DNA of 32,497 nt, from contig DYOH01000039.1 in assembly GCA_020720625.1 (NCBI GenBank), positions 1-32,497 of the forward strand, given 5' to 3'. Source of the stretch: Acetofilamentum sp. (GTDB lineage Bacteria; Bacteroidota; Bacteroidia; Bacteroidales; DYOH01). Each line of letters opens with the position of its first letter. Positions within the stretch are counted from its first letter, which is position 1. Below are positions 17,369 to 25,798 of the stretch, in pieces. Made by a program: the position numbers and the translations under genes. Under the pieces are notes generated by a model. That model searched no databases, had not been told where the DNA came from, and worked only from the letters and a program-made list of their open reading frames with translations.

Positions 17369-19798
17369 TTAATCAATTTCCACTCCTAAGACCAGTATAT
17401 CGTCGAGCTGTTCATATTTGTCATTTGTCCAGCGATGGTATTCCTGTCGGAATAGCTCTCTTTGTTCTAAAATTCCGTTCTGCTGTATACCAATGATGAA
17501 TTCGGAGAAGTGATTTTTTAGATATTTTCCTCCGTTTTCGCCGCCAAATTGGTCGATAAAGCCATCGGAATACAAATATATTCGGTCTTGCGATTTTAGG
17601 GTATAGTTTTGCATCGTAAATGGTTTTTCGCGATAGTATACACCCACAGGCTGCTTATCGGCTTTTAGTTCTATCAATTCCTTATTTCTCATTATAAATG
17701 CCGAATTATAAGCACCGGCAAAACTTAATATTTTGCTTTGCATATTTATAATGCAGAGGGCAATATCCATACCGTCTTTTTGCGAAGCGTTGGCATCATT
17801 TTGGTTTAGCGCATGTTTTATCCCTTTGCGCATTCGGTCTAAAATGTCGGCCGGATTTAACTCGGCAGATGTGTGGAGAATTTCGTTCAAAAAAGCCATT
17901 CCCAGCATACTCATAAAGGCACCCGGAACTCCGTGGCCGGTTGAATCTGCTGCCGCAAGCACCAAATTGTCGCCATATTGGTCGACCCAATAGAAATCGC
18001 CCGATACAATATTGCGTGGTTTCCAGTAAACGAAACTTTTCGGAAAGAATAATGCAACTCGCTCGTTTGTTGGCAGCACAGCTTGTTGTATCCGTCGGGC
18101 ATATATGATACTGTCGTTTATTTCCTTGTTTTTTTGTTCCAACATTTGGTTTTGCGATACAACCATTTCTTGTTGGGTTTTTATCTCGTCGTTTTGGGCT
18201 TTTATTTCTTCGTTTTGGATAAATAGTAATTCGTTCTGACTTTTTATTTCTTCCTGACTTTTTTCGAGCATCTCGTTTTTGTATTCAATTTCCTTTTTTT
18301 GCTCCCTAAGCAATGCATTGGCTTTTTGTTTGATTTTGTTTCCGCGAATAAAGAAAGCCAATGTAAGTAATATGAGCAGAATGCCAACAATCATAGAGTA
18401 TTGGGTTATTTTCTGCTTTTGAATGATTGCATGGTTGAGTTGCTGTTGGGTTTTTAGTTGATTATTCTCTTTCTCTACCCTTTCTATTTCGAGAAGGGTG
18501 TTTAGTGAGTTTACCTGCGAAATGCTTTCTGCCGACATGGTGCTGTCTTTTACTTCGTAATATTTTTTAAGGAAAAGCATGCTTTTTTGGTGCTGATTTT
18601 GTGCCTCGTATAGCAGATGCAGGTTGAAATATAGTTTCATGGCCATATCGGGCAAAAAAAAGTGCTGCAAATAGTTTTGTGTATAACCAAAGGCTTTTTG
18701 TGCATCGTTATATTTTTTTTCGCCCATGTAGATTTCGCCAAATATGTTTTTACAATAAGCAATACCTCCTTCGCCCATTAGTCTTGGCGCCATTGCCAGC
18801 GCTGTATCGGCATATTGCCGGGCAAGTGGGTAGTTTTTCAAACCCAAATGTATTTCGGCCAATGTAGCCATATTGTAGTAAAGTAGCCTTTGGTTGTGTT
18901 CCGCCTCGTTTATTCTTTTCGATTTAAGCACAAACTCCATAGCTTCTTTATACATTTTTTTATTCATATAGGCATCGCTGATGTTGTTGGCTGCATGGGC
19001 GTATTGTAAAACGTTGAATCGGGTGGTGTCTAGTAAACTTTTATATTTTTCAATTGTTTGGTCGTAATCTTTGATGTAGCCGTAAATATAGCCCATCATA
19101 TTCACCGATTGAAAAATAAATTCTGTATTTTTTATTTCCTCTGCCATTGTTTGTATTTCGGTATACATTTTTATTGCTTCGGAGTAATTGCCTAAATCAA
19201 AGCGCATAAAGGCTTTAACGCTCAGAAGTGTTATATAGGAGAGGGTATCGGATGTGCTAATGCGATCAAAACCTTTACTGAGCAAAATATTGGCTTCTTT
19301 TGCTTTTTGGGTATTGATGAGTATAAAAACGCAGGTGCCCAGCCAAGTGCTGGCAATTTCGGCGGAGAATTGGGCGTAATGCAGTGGAATCAGACTATCA
19401 AATTTTTGAATTATTTGTTCGGAGTTTAATTGTTGCATATTAAATAGGCCTATTAGTTTCTCGCTTACAAATGAAGCCTCATGTGTTCGGTTCAGAAATA
19501 AAAAATGTTGTATGGATTGCAGATAATAGTGCTCGGCAGAATCGGCATTGGCTTTCATTTGAAAATAATCGCCTTTGTATCGGTAAAATAATGCATTCTC
19601 CATGCTATCTGCATTGTTGTCATTCGGTTCGTACAAAAGTAGGAGTAATTGTAAGGAATCAGAATGGCGATTTTGTACAGCAAGGCTCATTTTTTCCCAT
19701 AAATTACTATGCTTTAATGATTTTTGTTGTGCCTTTGCTTGATGCACGAAAATTAGTAGTAAGCAAAAGAACCCTGCCAAACGGATATACTTTTTCAT
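17369..19798 (-). CDS. TPR / SpoIIE-type PP2C serine phosphatase, membrane-anchored
   Basis: An 809-residue signalling protein. A Sec signal peptide (to about residue 23) is followed by a periplasmic TPR array (about 30-430; for example ADSAEHYYLQSIQHFLFLN). One transmembrane helix (about 464-486, SMIVGILLILLTLAFFI) follows. Next is a cytoplasmic coiled coil with heptad-like repeats of QNEEIKAQNDEIKTQQE (about 490-570), then a SpoIIE/RsbU-type PP2C phosphatase (about 580-809). Metal-binding and catalytic motifs are SGDFYWVD, ADSTGHGVPGAFMS, DGMDIALCI, LYSDGFIDQFG and the final LDDILVLGVEI. Such enzymes dephosphorylate anti-sigma-factor antagonists or other Ser/Thr phosphoproteins in response to an extracytoplasmic signal. 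No STAS-domain antagonist or anti-sigma kinase is in the window, so the target is unknown. A perfect palindrome lies just upstream. Confidence 0.9.
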   Translation of the reverse strand: MKKYIRLAGFFCLLLIFVHQAKAQQKSLKHSNLWEKMSLAVQNRHSDSLQLLLLLYEPNDNNADSMENALFYRYKGDYFQMKANADSAEHYYLQSIQHFLFLNRTHEASFVSEKLIGLFNMQQLNSEQIIQKFDSLIPLHYAQFSAEIASTWLGTCVFILINTQKAKEANILLSKGFDRISTSDTLSYITLLSVKAFMRFDLGNYSEAIKMYTEIQTMAEEIKNTEFIFQSVNMMGYIYGYIKDYDQTIEKYKSLLDTTRFNVLQYAHAANNISDAYMNKKMYKEAMEFVLKSKRINEAEHNQRLLYYNMATLAEIHLGLKNYPLARQYADTALAMAPRLMGEGGIAYCKNIFGEIYMGEKKYNDAQKAFGYTQNYLQHFFLPDMAMKLYFNLHLLYEAQNQHQKSMLFLKKYYEVKDSTMSAESISQVNSLNTLLEIERVEKENNQLKTQQQLNHAIIQKQKITQYSMIVGILLILLTLAFFIRGNKIKQKANALLREQKKEIEYKNEMLEKSQEEIKSQNELLFIQNEEIKAQNDEIKTQQEMVVSQNQMLEQKNKEINDSIIYARRIQQAVLPTNERVALFFPKSFVYWKPRNIVSGDFYWVDQYGDNLVLAAADSTGHGVPGAFMSMLGMAFLNEILHTSAELNPADILDRMRKGIKHALNQNDANASQKDGMDIALCIINMQSKILSFAGAYNSAFIMRNKELIELKADKQPVGVYYREKPFTMQNYTLKSQDRIYLYSDGFIDQFGGENGGKYLKNHFSEFIIGIQQNGILEQRELFRQEYHRWTNDKYEQLDDILVLGVEID

Positions 19799-19830
19799 TT
19801 CTATTTTCGGTTAAGTTATTGTTCAAAATT

Positions 19831-19863
19831 AACTTCACTAAAGTAATTAACTTTAGTGAAGTT
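19831..19863. promoter_or_regulatory. Perfect 14-bp hairpin before the phosphatase gene
   Basis: AACTTCACTAAAGT and ACTTTAGTGAAGTT are perfect inverted arms around the loop AATTA. The site lies 33 bases upstream of the phosphatase start and 13 bases beyond the stop of the SPFH gene, both on the minus strand. No long T-run follows in the direction of transcription, so an operator or mRNA-processing site is as likely as a terminator. Confidence 0.6.
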
Positions 19864-19875
19864 TTATTCATGCCA

Positions 19876-20943
19876 TCAGGCTTTTTGTGTTAAATAGCTT
19901 TTAATTTCTGAAACAACTTGAGCTATTTCTGTTTTCCCAATGTTTAATTCGTTAATTTGTAGTTCGGAAACAATTTGATGCAATTGCTTTATGAGTAAGT
20001 GAACATGGTTTTCGGTATTTAGTATTCTGATACGCTCTTCTTCGGTTGCCAGTTCTATATTAGCAATATGGGCATTGGCTTCGTTTTCAATTCGCTGAAT
20101 TTCTATTCTTCGCATCATTATTTCTTTTTCTTTTTCGGTGGTTTCTATTTCTGATGCTATTTTTATTCTTCGGTTTTCTTCTTCTTTTTGATAAAGTGTT
20201 AATTCGTTTTCTTTTTGCAGTAGGCTTTGTTTATTGCTTTCTTCTGCTTTTCTAAGAATAAGTGCACTTTGTTTTTCAAGTTCCAGATTTTCTATTTCGT
20301 GCTTGCGCTCCAGATTTTTGCGTTTGGCTTCTTGTTCGAGAAGCGCTATTTCTTCTTTATGTTTTATCTGATGTTCGGCTATTTCCTGATTGGTTTTTAG
20401 TGCACTTGTTTCACTCTCGAGCCTTACCTGGTCGCGGTATTTGGCTTGCATGTTGTGAAACAATTGCTCCGACATAATTTTTACATTCTTTATTTCAATG
20501 GTTTCTATAGCAATACCCCATTCGTTGGAGATGTATTCAAGTTCTTTTTTTAGCTGAAGTATGATAGTACCTCTTTTGCGAAGCACTTCTTCTATGGTCA
20601 TGTTGGCCACCTGATGCCTTATGGCCGATTCTACTACATCTTTCAGAAAAATGTCTATCGTATCTATTGGGTCTTTTTTGCCAGCAAAATCAAAGTGCAG
20701 GTAGGTTTTCTCGGGCACGTTCACTTTCCAGAAGGCGAAGCCGCTTACTTCAACACCTTGGTTTTCTTTGCTTATCTGGTCGGCCAGAAAGTGTATTTTA
20801 CTCACCGTGGTTGGAATAATTACATATTGCTCCGATGGAATGGTAAAAAAGTTCATTCCCAGGCCTTGCGAATGTATTTTTCCGTTTCTAAGTCTTATTA
20901 CGTAATCCGAAGGATTAACCCTAACAATTCCAATATTTTTCAT
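19876..20943 (-). CDS. SPFH / band 7 domain protein
   Basis: A 355-residue flotillin-like protein without a transmembrane helix. The N-terminal SPFH/band-7 domain covers about residues 5-185, with RVNPSDYVIRLRNGKIHSQG, then FFTIPSEQYVIIPTT, then SAIRHQVANMTIEEVL. A long charged coiled coil (about 185-330) rich in Glu, Lys and Gln follows. SPFH proteins oligomerise on membranes and organise microdomains or complexes. The missing N-terminal hydrophobic anchor suggests peripheral attachment through the SPFH face or a partner. It sits between a chemoreceptor-like gene, separated by a terminator, and the phosphatase gene. A functional link with the phosphatase is only an inference from proximity. 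Confidence 0.85.
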   Translation of the reverse strand: MKNIGIVRVNPSDYVIRLRNGKIHSQGLGMNFFTIPSEQYVIIPTTVSKIHFLADQISKENQGVEVSGFAFWKVNVPEKTYLHFDFAGKKDPIDTIDIFLKDVVESAIRHQVANMTIEEVLRKRGTIILQLKKELEYISNEWGIAIETIEIKNVKIMSEQLFHNMQAKYRDQVRLESETSALKTNQEIAEHQIKHKEEIALLEQEAKRKNLERKHEIENLELEKQSALILRKAEESNKQSLLQKENELTLYQKEEENRRIKIASEIETTEKEKEIMMRRIEIQRIENEANAHIANIELATEEERIRILNTENHVHLLIKQLHQIVSELQINELNIGKTEIAQVVSEIKSYLTQKA

Positions 20944-21057
20944 AAATCTGATGTATTTTACATTAGTATAATTTACGATTTTTTTTTCATTTTTTTGCTT
21001 AGCATCGACAATTTATGAAGAATTTTTTTGGGGTAAAAGAATGTTGTACTTTTGAAA

Positions 21058-21098
21058 AAACCACTATCCAAAAGTTTGAATGCTCTGGAAAGTGGTTT
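21058..21098 (-). terminator. Intrinsic terminator of the chemoreceptor-like gene
   Basis: On the minus strand, AAACCACTTTCC pairs with GGATAGTGGTTT across a 17-base loop, with one mismatch, and is followed by a T-rich run. It lies about 25 bases after the stop of the dCache receptor gene. Confidence 0.7.
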
Positions 21099-21121
21099 AA
21101 AATGATAATAATACATCAAAA

Positions 21122-22987
21122 TTATACCTTAAATTTTGCGGTAATATCGCTAAAAGATTTTGCTAATTGGTTTAAATCTTCGGCATTTTGCCCCATTTGT
21201 TCTACAATTCCCGAATTTTGTTCCGAAATGCTGCTCAATTCATTCATTGCCCGTATAATATTGTCAATATTGGCGGTTTGTTCGTTGCTAAGTTCGGCAA
21301 TTTTTTCTACCAAACTGGCCGTTTTTTCTATTTCAGGGAGCAATAGTTTTACCATTTCGCCCGTCTGTGTGCTTATTGTTAAACCATTTTTTGTAAGATG
21401 ATTGATTTGTCCGGCTGCTTGAGCACTTTTTTCGGATAGTTTTCTAACCTCACCCGCCACAACGGCAAATCCTACACCATGTGTGCCCGCTCTTGATGCT
21501 TCGATAGCTGCGTTTATGGCCAATAAATCGGTTTTTGCGGCTATTTCGCCAATAATACTAATTCGCGCAGCAATTTCTTTCATGGCATCTACCGTTTTTA
21601 TAATCATATCGTTGCCTTTTGTGAGTTCTTCCATTGCTTTTTGCGAAATGGCCTTGGTGGTAGAAGTATTGCTGTGCGAGATGCGAATATTGTCCGACAT
21701 GTCGTTTAAGGCCGCAGAAACTTCTTCTTCGGCTTTTTTTTGTGCATTAGAGTATTGTGCATAATATTTTGAGCGTTCGTTGAGTATTGTCGAGAATTCT
21801 GTCATTTGTGCGGCACTCTTTTTCATGTCGTTTACCATTTCCCGGAAACGGGCTACTGTGGTGCGCAATGCCTCTGCAAGTGTTCCTATTTCGTCTTTGG
21901 AGTGCACATCTAGTTTGGCGGTAAGGTTGCCCGAGCTTATTTGGTTGGCAAATTCAACGCCCTTATTGATGGAGTTAAACACATTGTTGGTAAACCACGT
22001 GAGAATGGCAAGCATTAGAAACAAACCGATAATACCAACAATCATTGTATTGCGGATTATTTTGTTGGCATCTTTTAGTACATCACTCATATATACTATT
22101 ATGCCTAAAGACCATGGTGTGCCTGTTTGGCCAATATGCACGGGTGTCAGAAAAAACAAAATATCGTCGTTGGTATCTGAGTGTTTATCATAGCTCAGAA
22201 ACTCATTGCCTTGGGCTATTATTTCCGAAATGTGGTCTAAACTGTCTTCCGATGGATTCAGGTCGGAAAATGTTGTGCTAATGGCAACAGTATCCGGATG
22301 ATAAACGTATTTGGCTCCATTTGACATTAGAAAAGCATATCCGTTTTCGTAGAGTTTGATGTTTTTTACAATCTCCTGAAAATGCTCGAGCGTAATATCT
22401 ATGCCTACTAGGCCCGAAAACTTGTTATTTGTCATTATCGGAAAAGCCAATGTGGTTTCGAGAATACCGGTTGTTCTGTCGTTGTATGGTTCCATGATGG
22501 TTTCTTTCGGATTATCCATCATTTTATGATAATTGGTTCTTTTTTTTATACCACCAATGTCTATACTATCGAAAACGTAAACCAGTTTCTTATTTTCGTC
22601 TCTAAATGTGGCGCCGTTTACTCTTCCCGGCTTGTTGCCCCACAAGGGGTCGAAGTAACTCAGCTGCCACGAGTACCATACTCCTTTGTAATTGGGATTA
22701 AGATTTAAACCATGATTGATAATATTATCAAATCTGTTTTTCTTTTCTTTACTGGTTAAACCTTTGTGCGACAGCATGCCGGTGGCCATTCCTCTGGTTA
22801 ATCCCATATCCAGATTGAGCTCTTTGGTTATTAATTCGGCTTGCAAACGGGCTTTATTCTTTACAATCTCCTCGGCATTTTGCCTGTTTTGAGATTTTAA
22901 ATTTATTAGGATATAACTTAAGGTGATACCGTAAATAATGATTCCTGATATTAATGTTACAAGAATTAATTTCTGTTTGAGTGACAT
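21122..22987 (-). CDS. Methyl-accepting chemotaxis-like receptor with dCache domain
   Basis: A 621-residue receptor. Transmembrane helix 1 is at about 8-28, followed by a periplasmic double Cache domain (about 35-300; YKGVWYSWQLSYFDPLW, GLVGIDITLEHFQEIV, NGYAFLMSNGAKYVYHPDT). Transmembrane helix 2 is at about 308-330, then HAMP (about 330-385) and a cytoplasmic MCP signalling domain. The conserved hairpin tip is recognisable (AKTDLLAINAAIEASRAG, then GVGFAVVAGEVRKLSEKSA). It would sense small extracellular ligands such as amino acids or organic acids. No CheA, CheW, CheR or CheY gene is in the window, and the C-terminus lacks a CheR-binding pentapeptide. It may serve an alternative pathway or a distant chemotaxis cluster. 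Confidence 0.92.
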   Translation of the reverse strand: MSLKQKLILVTLISGIIIYGITLSYILINLKSQNRQNAEEIVKNKARLQAELITKELNLDMGLTRGMATGMLSHKGLTSKEKKNRFDNIINHGLNLNPNYKGVWYSWQLSYFDPLWGNKPGRVNGATFRDENKKLVYVFDSIDIGGIKKRTNYHKMMDNPKETIMEPYNDRTTGILETTLAFPIMTNNKFSGLVGIDITLEHFQEIVKNIKLYENGYAFLMSNGAKYVYHPDTVAISTTFSDLNPSEDSLDHISEIIAQGNEFLSYDKHSDTNDDILFFLTPVHIGQTGTPWSLGIIVYMSDVLKDANKIIRNTMIVGIIGLFLMLAILTWFTNNVFNSINKGVEFANQISSGNLTAKLDVHSKDEIGTLAEALRTTVARFREMVNDMKKSAAQMTEFSTILNERSKYYAQYSNAQKKAEEEVSAALNDMSDNIRISHSNTSTTKAISQKAMEELTKGNDMIIKTVDAMKEIAARISIIGEIAAKTDLLAINAAIEASRAGTHGVGFAVVAGEVRKLSEKSAQAAGQINHLTKNGLTISTQTGEMVKLLLPEIEKTASLVEKIAELSNEQTANIDNIIRAMNELSSISEQNSGIVEQMGQNAEDLNQLAKSFSDITAKFKV

Positions 22988-23199
22988 AGGCTAAGTATTT
23001 GTTTCGAAAAATACTAAATTTTCTTTAGCAATCAAATATTTAGGCAATTATTGTGTTGCTTTTTTGTTTTTTATATAAGGGCTGTTAATGCTGATACTAT
23101 TTGCTTAATAATTCAGAAAATTCTATAAAGAGAATCTTCTTCAGGACTTGTTTTCCCGCATTTTGATTCCTAAACTGAAATATTTTTAAATTATTTGGT

Positions 23200-24606
23200 T
23201 TAAGGCGAATGCTGCTGAAAGCGCGCTACCAAAAAATATTCATTTTCGAAAACTATTTCTGTATTTAAATTTCGAAGCTTATCAGGGTAACCATGAATAA
23301 CGAGGTAGCGGCAGTTATTTGATGCTAGATTTGCCAAATAACCGGTGTCTGCTAATTGGGCAGTGCTGCAAATCCAACCTTTTCGATGCGCCAAATAAAT
23401 GAGTTGTGGATTACCATCGCCGTTGATGGCTATTAAATCATCTTTTTTCGAAACTTTTTCCATAATGTTTTCCAATTCGAGTTTATAATTCTCCTTCCCG
23501 GATAGAAAAAAATCGTGGTATTGATTGGCCAATCCTTCTGCAATGCCTAAAGTTAATAAGGTGTAGAAAATCCAGGTCGATTTTATTTGGGAAAGTGCGT
23601 ATCCGGCCAGAAGTGCCATAAAGGGTACAAAAGGAATGATATAGTAATTGTGATGATAAAAGAAATAGCCCGATTTAAACATATACATAAGAAATACGCC
23701 AAAGGCTGCTAAAAAATATAGAAGCATTTTTAGTGTTTTATTGTATAATAGTAGTATTAGGCCGGTGATAAATAGTATAAAATGGATGTAGCCGGAGAAG
23801 GCATCAAAATAAAACCGGTGAAATGTTTGCGGCAGATGGGTTAATATATCCATAAAACCTTGGGACATTGGTTTTCCAATATTATACCAATAGCCATATT
23901 CTGCTGCTAAATGTGCGTTCCATTGAAAATACCATAGATAGGTTAAAAGCAATGGAAAAATAGTGGCAACGCCTAGTGCAATACGTTTTGGGGCTTGGTA
24001 TACAGAATTTGTAAGCAAAGGAATGAGAATCACAAAACATGTAAGTGCCGGAATTTTAGATAAAAGGCCTAGGCTACTAAAAGTTATATATAAGATAAGC
24101 TGGTGTAATTTACCTTCTTTTAGATATATAAAACCATAATATACTCCAATAATCACCAACGAAACGGCGTAAGTATCGGGCATCATTTTTCTTGAGAATG
24201 AAAACCAGATAGAAGACGCCAGGATAAGGGTAGAGACAAATGAAATTTGTTCACCAAATCCGGATTTGGATAGGATTCGATAAAAATACAGTAAACCCAT
24301 TGACGAAATAATCAGGTTAAGCAATCGGCCATACCAGTGTGTGTAGCCCAAAATTTTAGAGAGGATAAAATGCAAGTAATTGAGCGATGGAAATTCCATT
24401 GCAATAATGCCGCTAGCGCCATTGGTCTCGTCGATGCGGGGGTACAATATGTTGGCATTTGTTTCCAGAAAATTGCGCGCTACCATTAAGCCTGTAGCTT
24501 GTCGCCAATTATGTCCGGCTTCTAATGGCGCATTTGTTATTCCTATCAGTCTGATAGCCATAATAATTAGAATCCAGAATTCAGCTTTTTTCAGTGTTTT
24601 TTTCAT
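23200..24606 (-). CDS. GT-C (family 39-like) membrane glycosyltransferase
   Basis: A 468-residue polytopic membrane protein with about ten predicted helices. The first loop carries APLEAGHNWRQATGLMVARN, the place where GT-C enzymes such as ArnT and PMT-like proteins keep a catalytic acidic residue and an Arg. After the last helix comes a soluble tail of about 110 residues (for example DDLIAINGDGNPQLIYLAHR). Such enzymes use lipid-phosphate sugars to glycosylate lipids or proteins at the outer face of the inner membrane. The acceptor cannot be inferred. It is the last gene of a probable operon, 15 bases after the DUF429 gene. Confidence 0.75.
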   Translation of the reverse strand: MKKTLKKAEFWILIIMAIRLIGITNAPLEAGHNWRQATGLMVARNFLETNANILYPRIDETNGASGIIAMEFPSLNYLHFILSKILGYTHWYGRLLNLIISSMGLLYFYRILSKSGFGEQISFVSTLILASSIWFSFSRKMMPDTYAVSLVIIGVYYGFIYLKEGKLHQLILYITFSSLGLLSKIPALTCFVILIPLLTNSVYQAPKRIALGVATIFPLLLTYLWYFQWNAHLAAEYGYWYNIGKPMSQGFMDILTHLPQTFHRFYFDAFSGYIHFILFITGLILLLYNKTLKMLLYFLAAFGVFLMYMFKSGYFFYHHNYYIIPFVPFMALLAGYALSQIKSTWIFYTLLTLGIAEGLANQYHDFFLSGKENYKLELENIMEKVSKKDDLIAINGDGNPQLIYLAHRKGWICSTAQLADTGYLANLASNNCRYLVIHGYPDKLRNLNTEIVFENEYFLVARFQQHSP

Positions 24607-24621
24607 TTGTAAAGCTTGTTA

Positions 24622-25302
24622 CTAAAATGTACCAAACATCATCTTATCATTGTTGCTTTGCGAAGTAAGCTGCATCTGATGTTTTTGTGCCGCCGATAAG
24701 GCCAGAATAATGGCATCTAGCAAATCGTCGGGGCCAAAGTCTGTTCCTTTTTTTCGTTTTGATAACATATTTTGAATGTGTATTTCTGCATTCGGAACAA
24801 ATTGCATTAGCTGTTCTAACCTTATGGTAAGGCCAGCTTGTGTTTTTTTGGAAGGTGGTAGAATACCGGAGTTGAGTAAAAGAAATGCCAATTCCGGATG
24901 CGATTCAAACAAAATATTTTTTGTTTTGTTTTGATAAAATGCTTGCGCTTCAATAATTTTGTGCTTAATATTCCAGTATTGTATCGATATTTTTTTACCC
25001 ATTATTTGATAGTTAAGTTCGCAAGCCTGAGTGTAGGTTTCTTGTTGCAAGGCTGCAAAGTTTGGACTTAGAAATATGGAATGGGCTCTTTTGTTTAGTA
25101 ATTTGCGCGCTTTAAGTTCGCTTTTGCGGTAGCTTGTTTGGGCAAAATGCAGTGGAATATCAATATAGATGCGTTCGAATTGCTCCAAATCGTTTATCAT
25201 GTTTAATTCTGTGAGATGATGAAGGCTTAGTTTCATTTGTTGGTCTAAAATGGCTAGTATCCAGCCATTTCTGCATCCATCTATTCCTCCATGCATACTC
25301 AT
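24622..25302 (-). CDS. DUF429 protein (predicted RNase H-like fold)
   Basis: A 226-residue soluble protein. The N-terminal GGIDGCRNGWILAIL, the central ERIYIDIPLHFA and the C-terminal GPDDLLDAIILALSA are the acidic signature blocks of DUF429. This family is predicted to have an RNase H-like fold with Asp residues poised for metal binding. No function is established. The start at 25302 (MSMHGG) was chosen; the second Met two codons later is also possible. It begins seven bases after the end of the broken SRPBCC gene and ends 15 bases before the GT-C gene, indicating one transcript. Confidence 0.8.
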   Translation of the reverse strand: MSMHGGIDGCRNGWILAILDQQMKLSLHHLTELNMINDLEQFERIYIDIPLHFAQTSYRKSELKARKLLNKRAHSIFLSPNFAALQQETYTQACELNYQIMGKKISIQYWNIKHKIIEAQAFYQNKTKNILFESHPELAFLLLNSGILPPSKKTQAGLTIRLEQLMQFVPNAEIHIQNMLSKRKKGTDFGPDDLLDAIILALSAAQKHQMQLTSQSNNDKMMFGTF

Positions 25303-25309
25303 TTGCAGA

Positions 25310-25776
25310 TTATTTTGTTTGATGAAAATATTGCTCTATTGCCAGGTATCTATAGGCGAATATTTCTTTTATTTTTTTTTGATAACCAGACTGTTGGCAA
25401 TTGCTCCCAAAAACCCGAAAGGTGGCGAATAAGTAACAATATCGTTCATTAGCACCCCTTCGGGAGTGTTTTTGATAAAATGCCGGTGGTGTCATAAGTT
25501 GTATGGCCCAATTCGTTGTTCGTCTACAAAATATTCAAAATCGCGCACGTGGGTAATTTCCGTAAGCCAATCTGTTTTTATGCCCAATATCGGACTAACT
25601 TTATAGCTTATAATCATGCCCTGATACATTTTATCGGGCAATTCGCCCGAAGTAATGTCGAATCCCATATATGGCGGAGTTATTTTTTTTGGATTGCCGG
25701 AAGTGGAAATAAAGTTCCATACTGTATGTAAATCAGCTTTAACTATTTGTTCTGTTTTAAATTGATAGAATGCCAT
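25310..25776 (-). pseudogene. SRPBCC-family gene with nonsense codon and frameshift
   Basis: A START/SRPBCC-like ligand-binding protein of about 154 residues if repaired. The N-terminal 94 residues (MAFYQFKTEQIVKADLHTVW ... FVDEQRIGPYNL) read cleanly to a TGA at 25492-25494, exactly where relatives have Trp in a GPY..W.H motif. The same frame goes on as HHRHFIKNTPEGVLMNDIV and PFGFLGAIANSLVIKK, then fails in a nine-A run (minus strand, 25372-25380). One more base there would restore KEIFAYRYLAIEQYF to a stop at 25310-25312. There are two separate lesions. The TGA could also be a TGG miscall, but the homopolymer makes an assembly indel equally plausible for the second. It lies between the 5TM kinase and the DUF429 gene. 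Confidence 0.8.
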
Positions 25777-25798
25777 TTTTTTAAAATTGATTTAAATA

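Noticed and set aside
18150-18290. Short tandem-like repeats in the phosphatase gene
   Set aside because: They encode the heptad-like QNEEIKAQ coiled coil of the linker and vary at the DNA level, so they are protein structure rather than a mobile or regulatory repeat.
20180-20440. Repeated Glu/Lys/Gln codons as a DNA repeat or CRISPR-like array
   Set aside because: The periodicity is that of the coiled coil in the SPFH protein; units are irregular and lack spacers.
23090-23150. Hairpin ATTCT/AGAAT between the GT-C gene and the receptor gene
   Set aside because: Only a five-base stem in AT-rich DNA, with no T-run at a fitting place; indistinguishable from chance.
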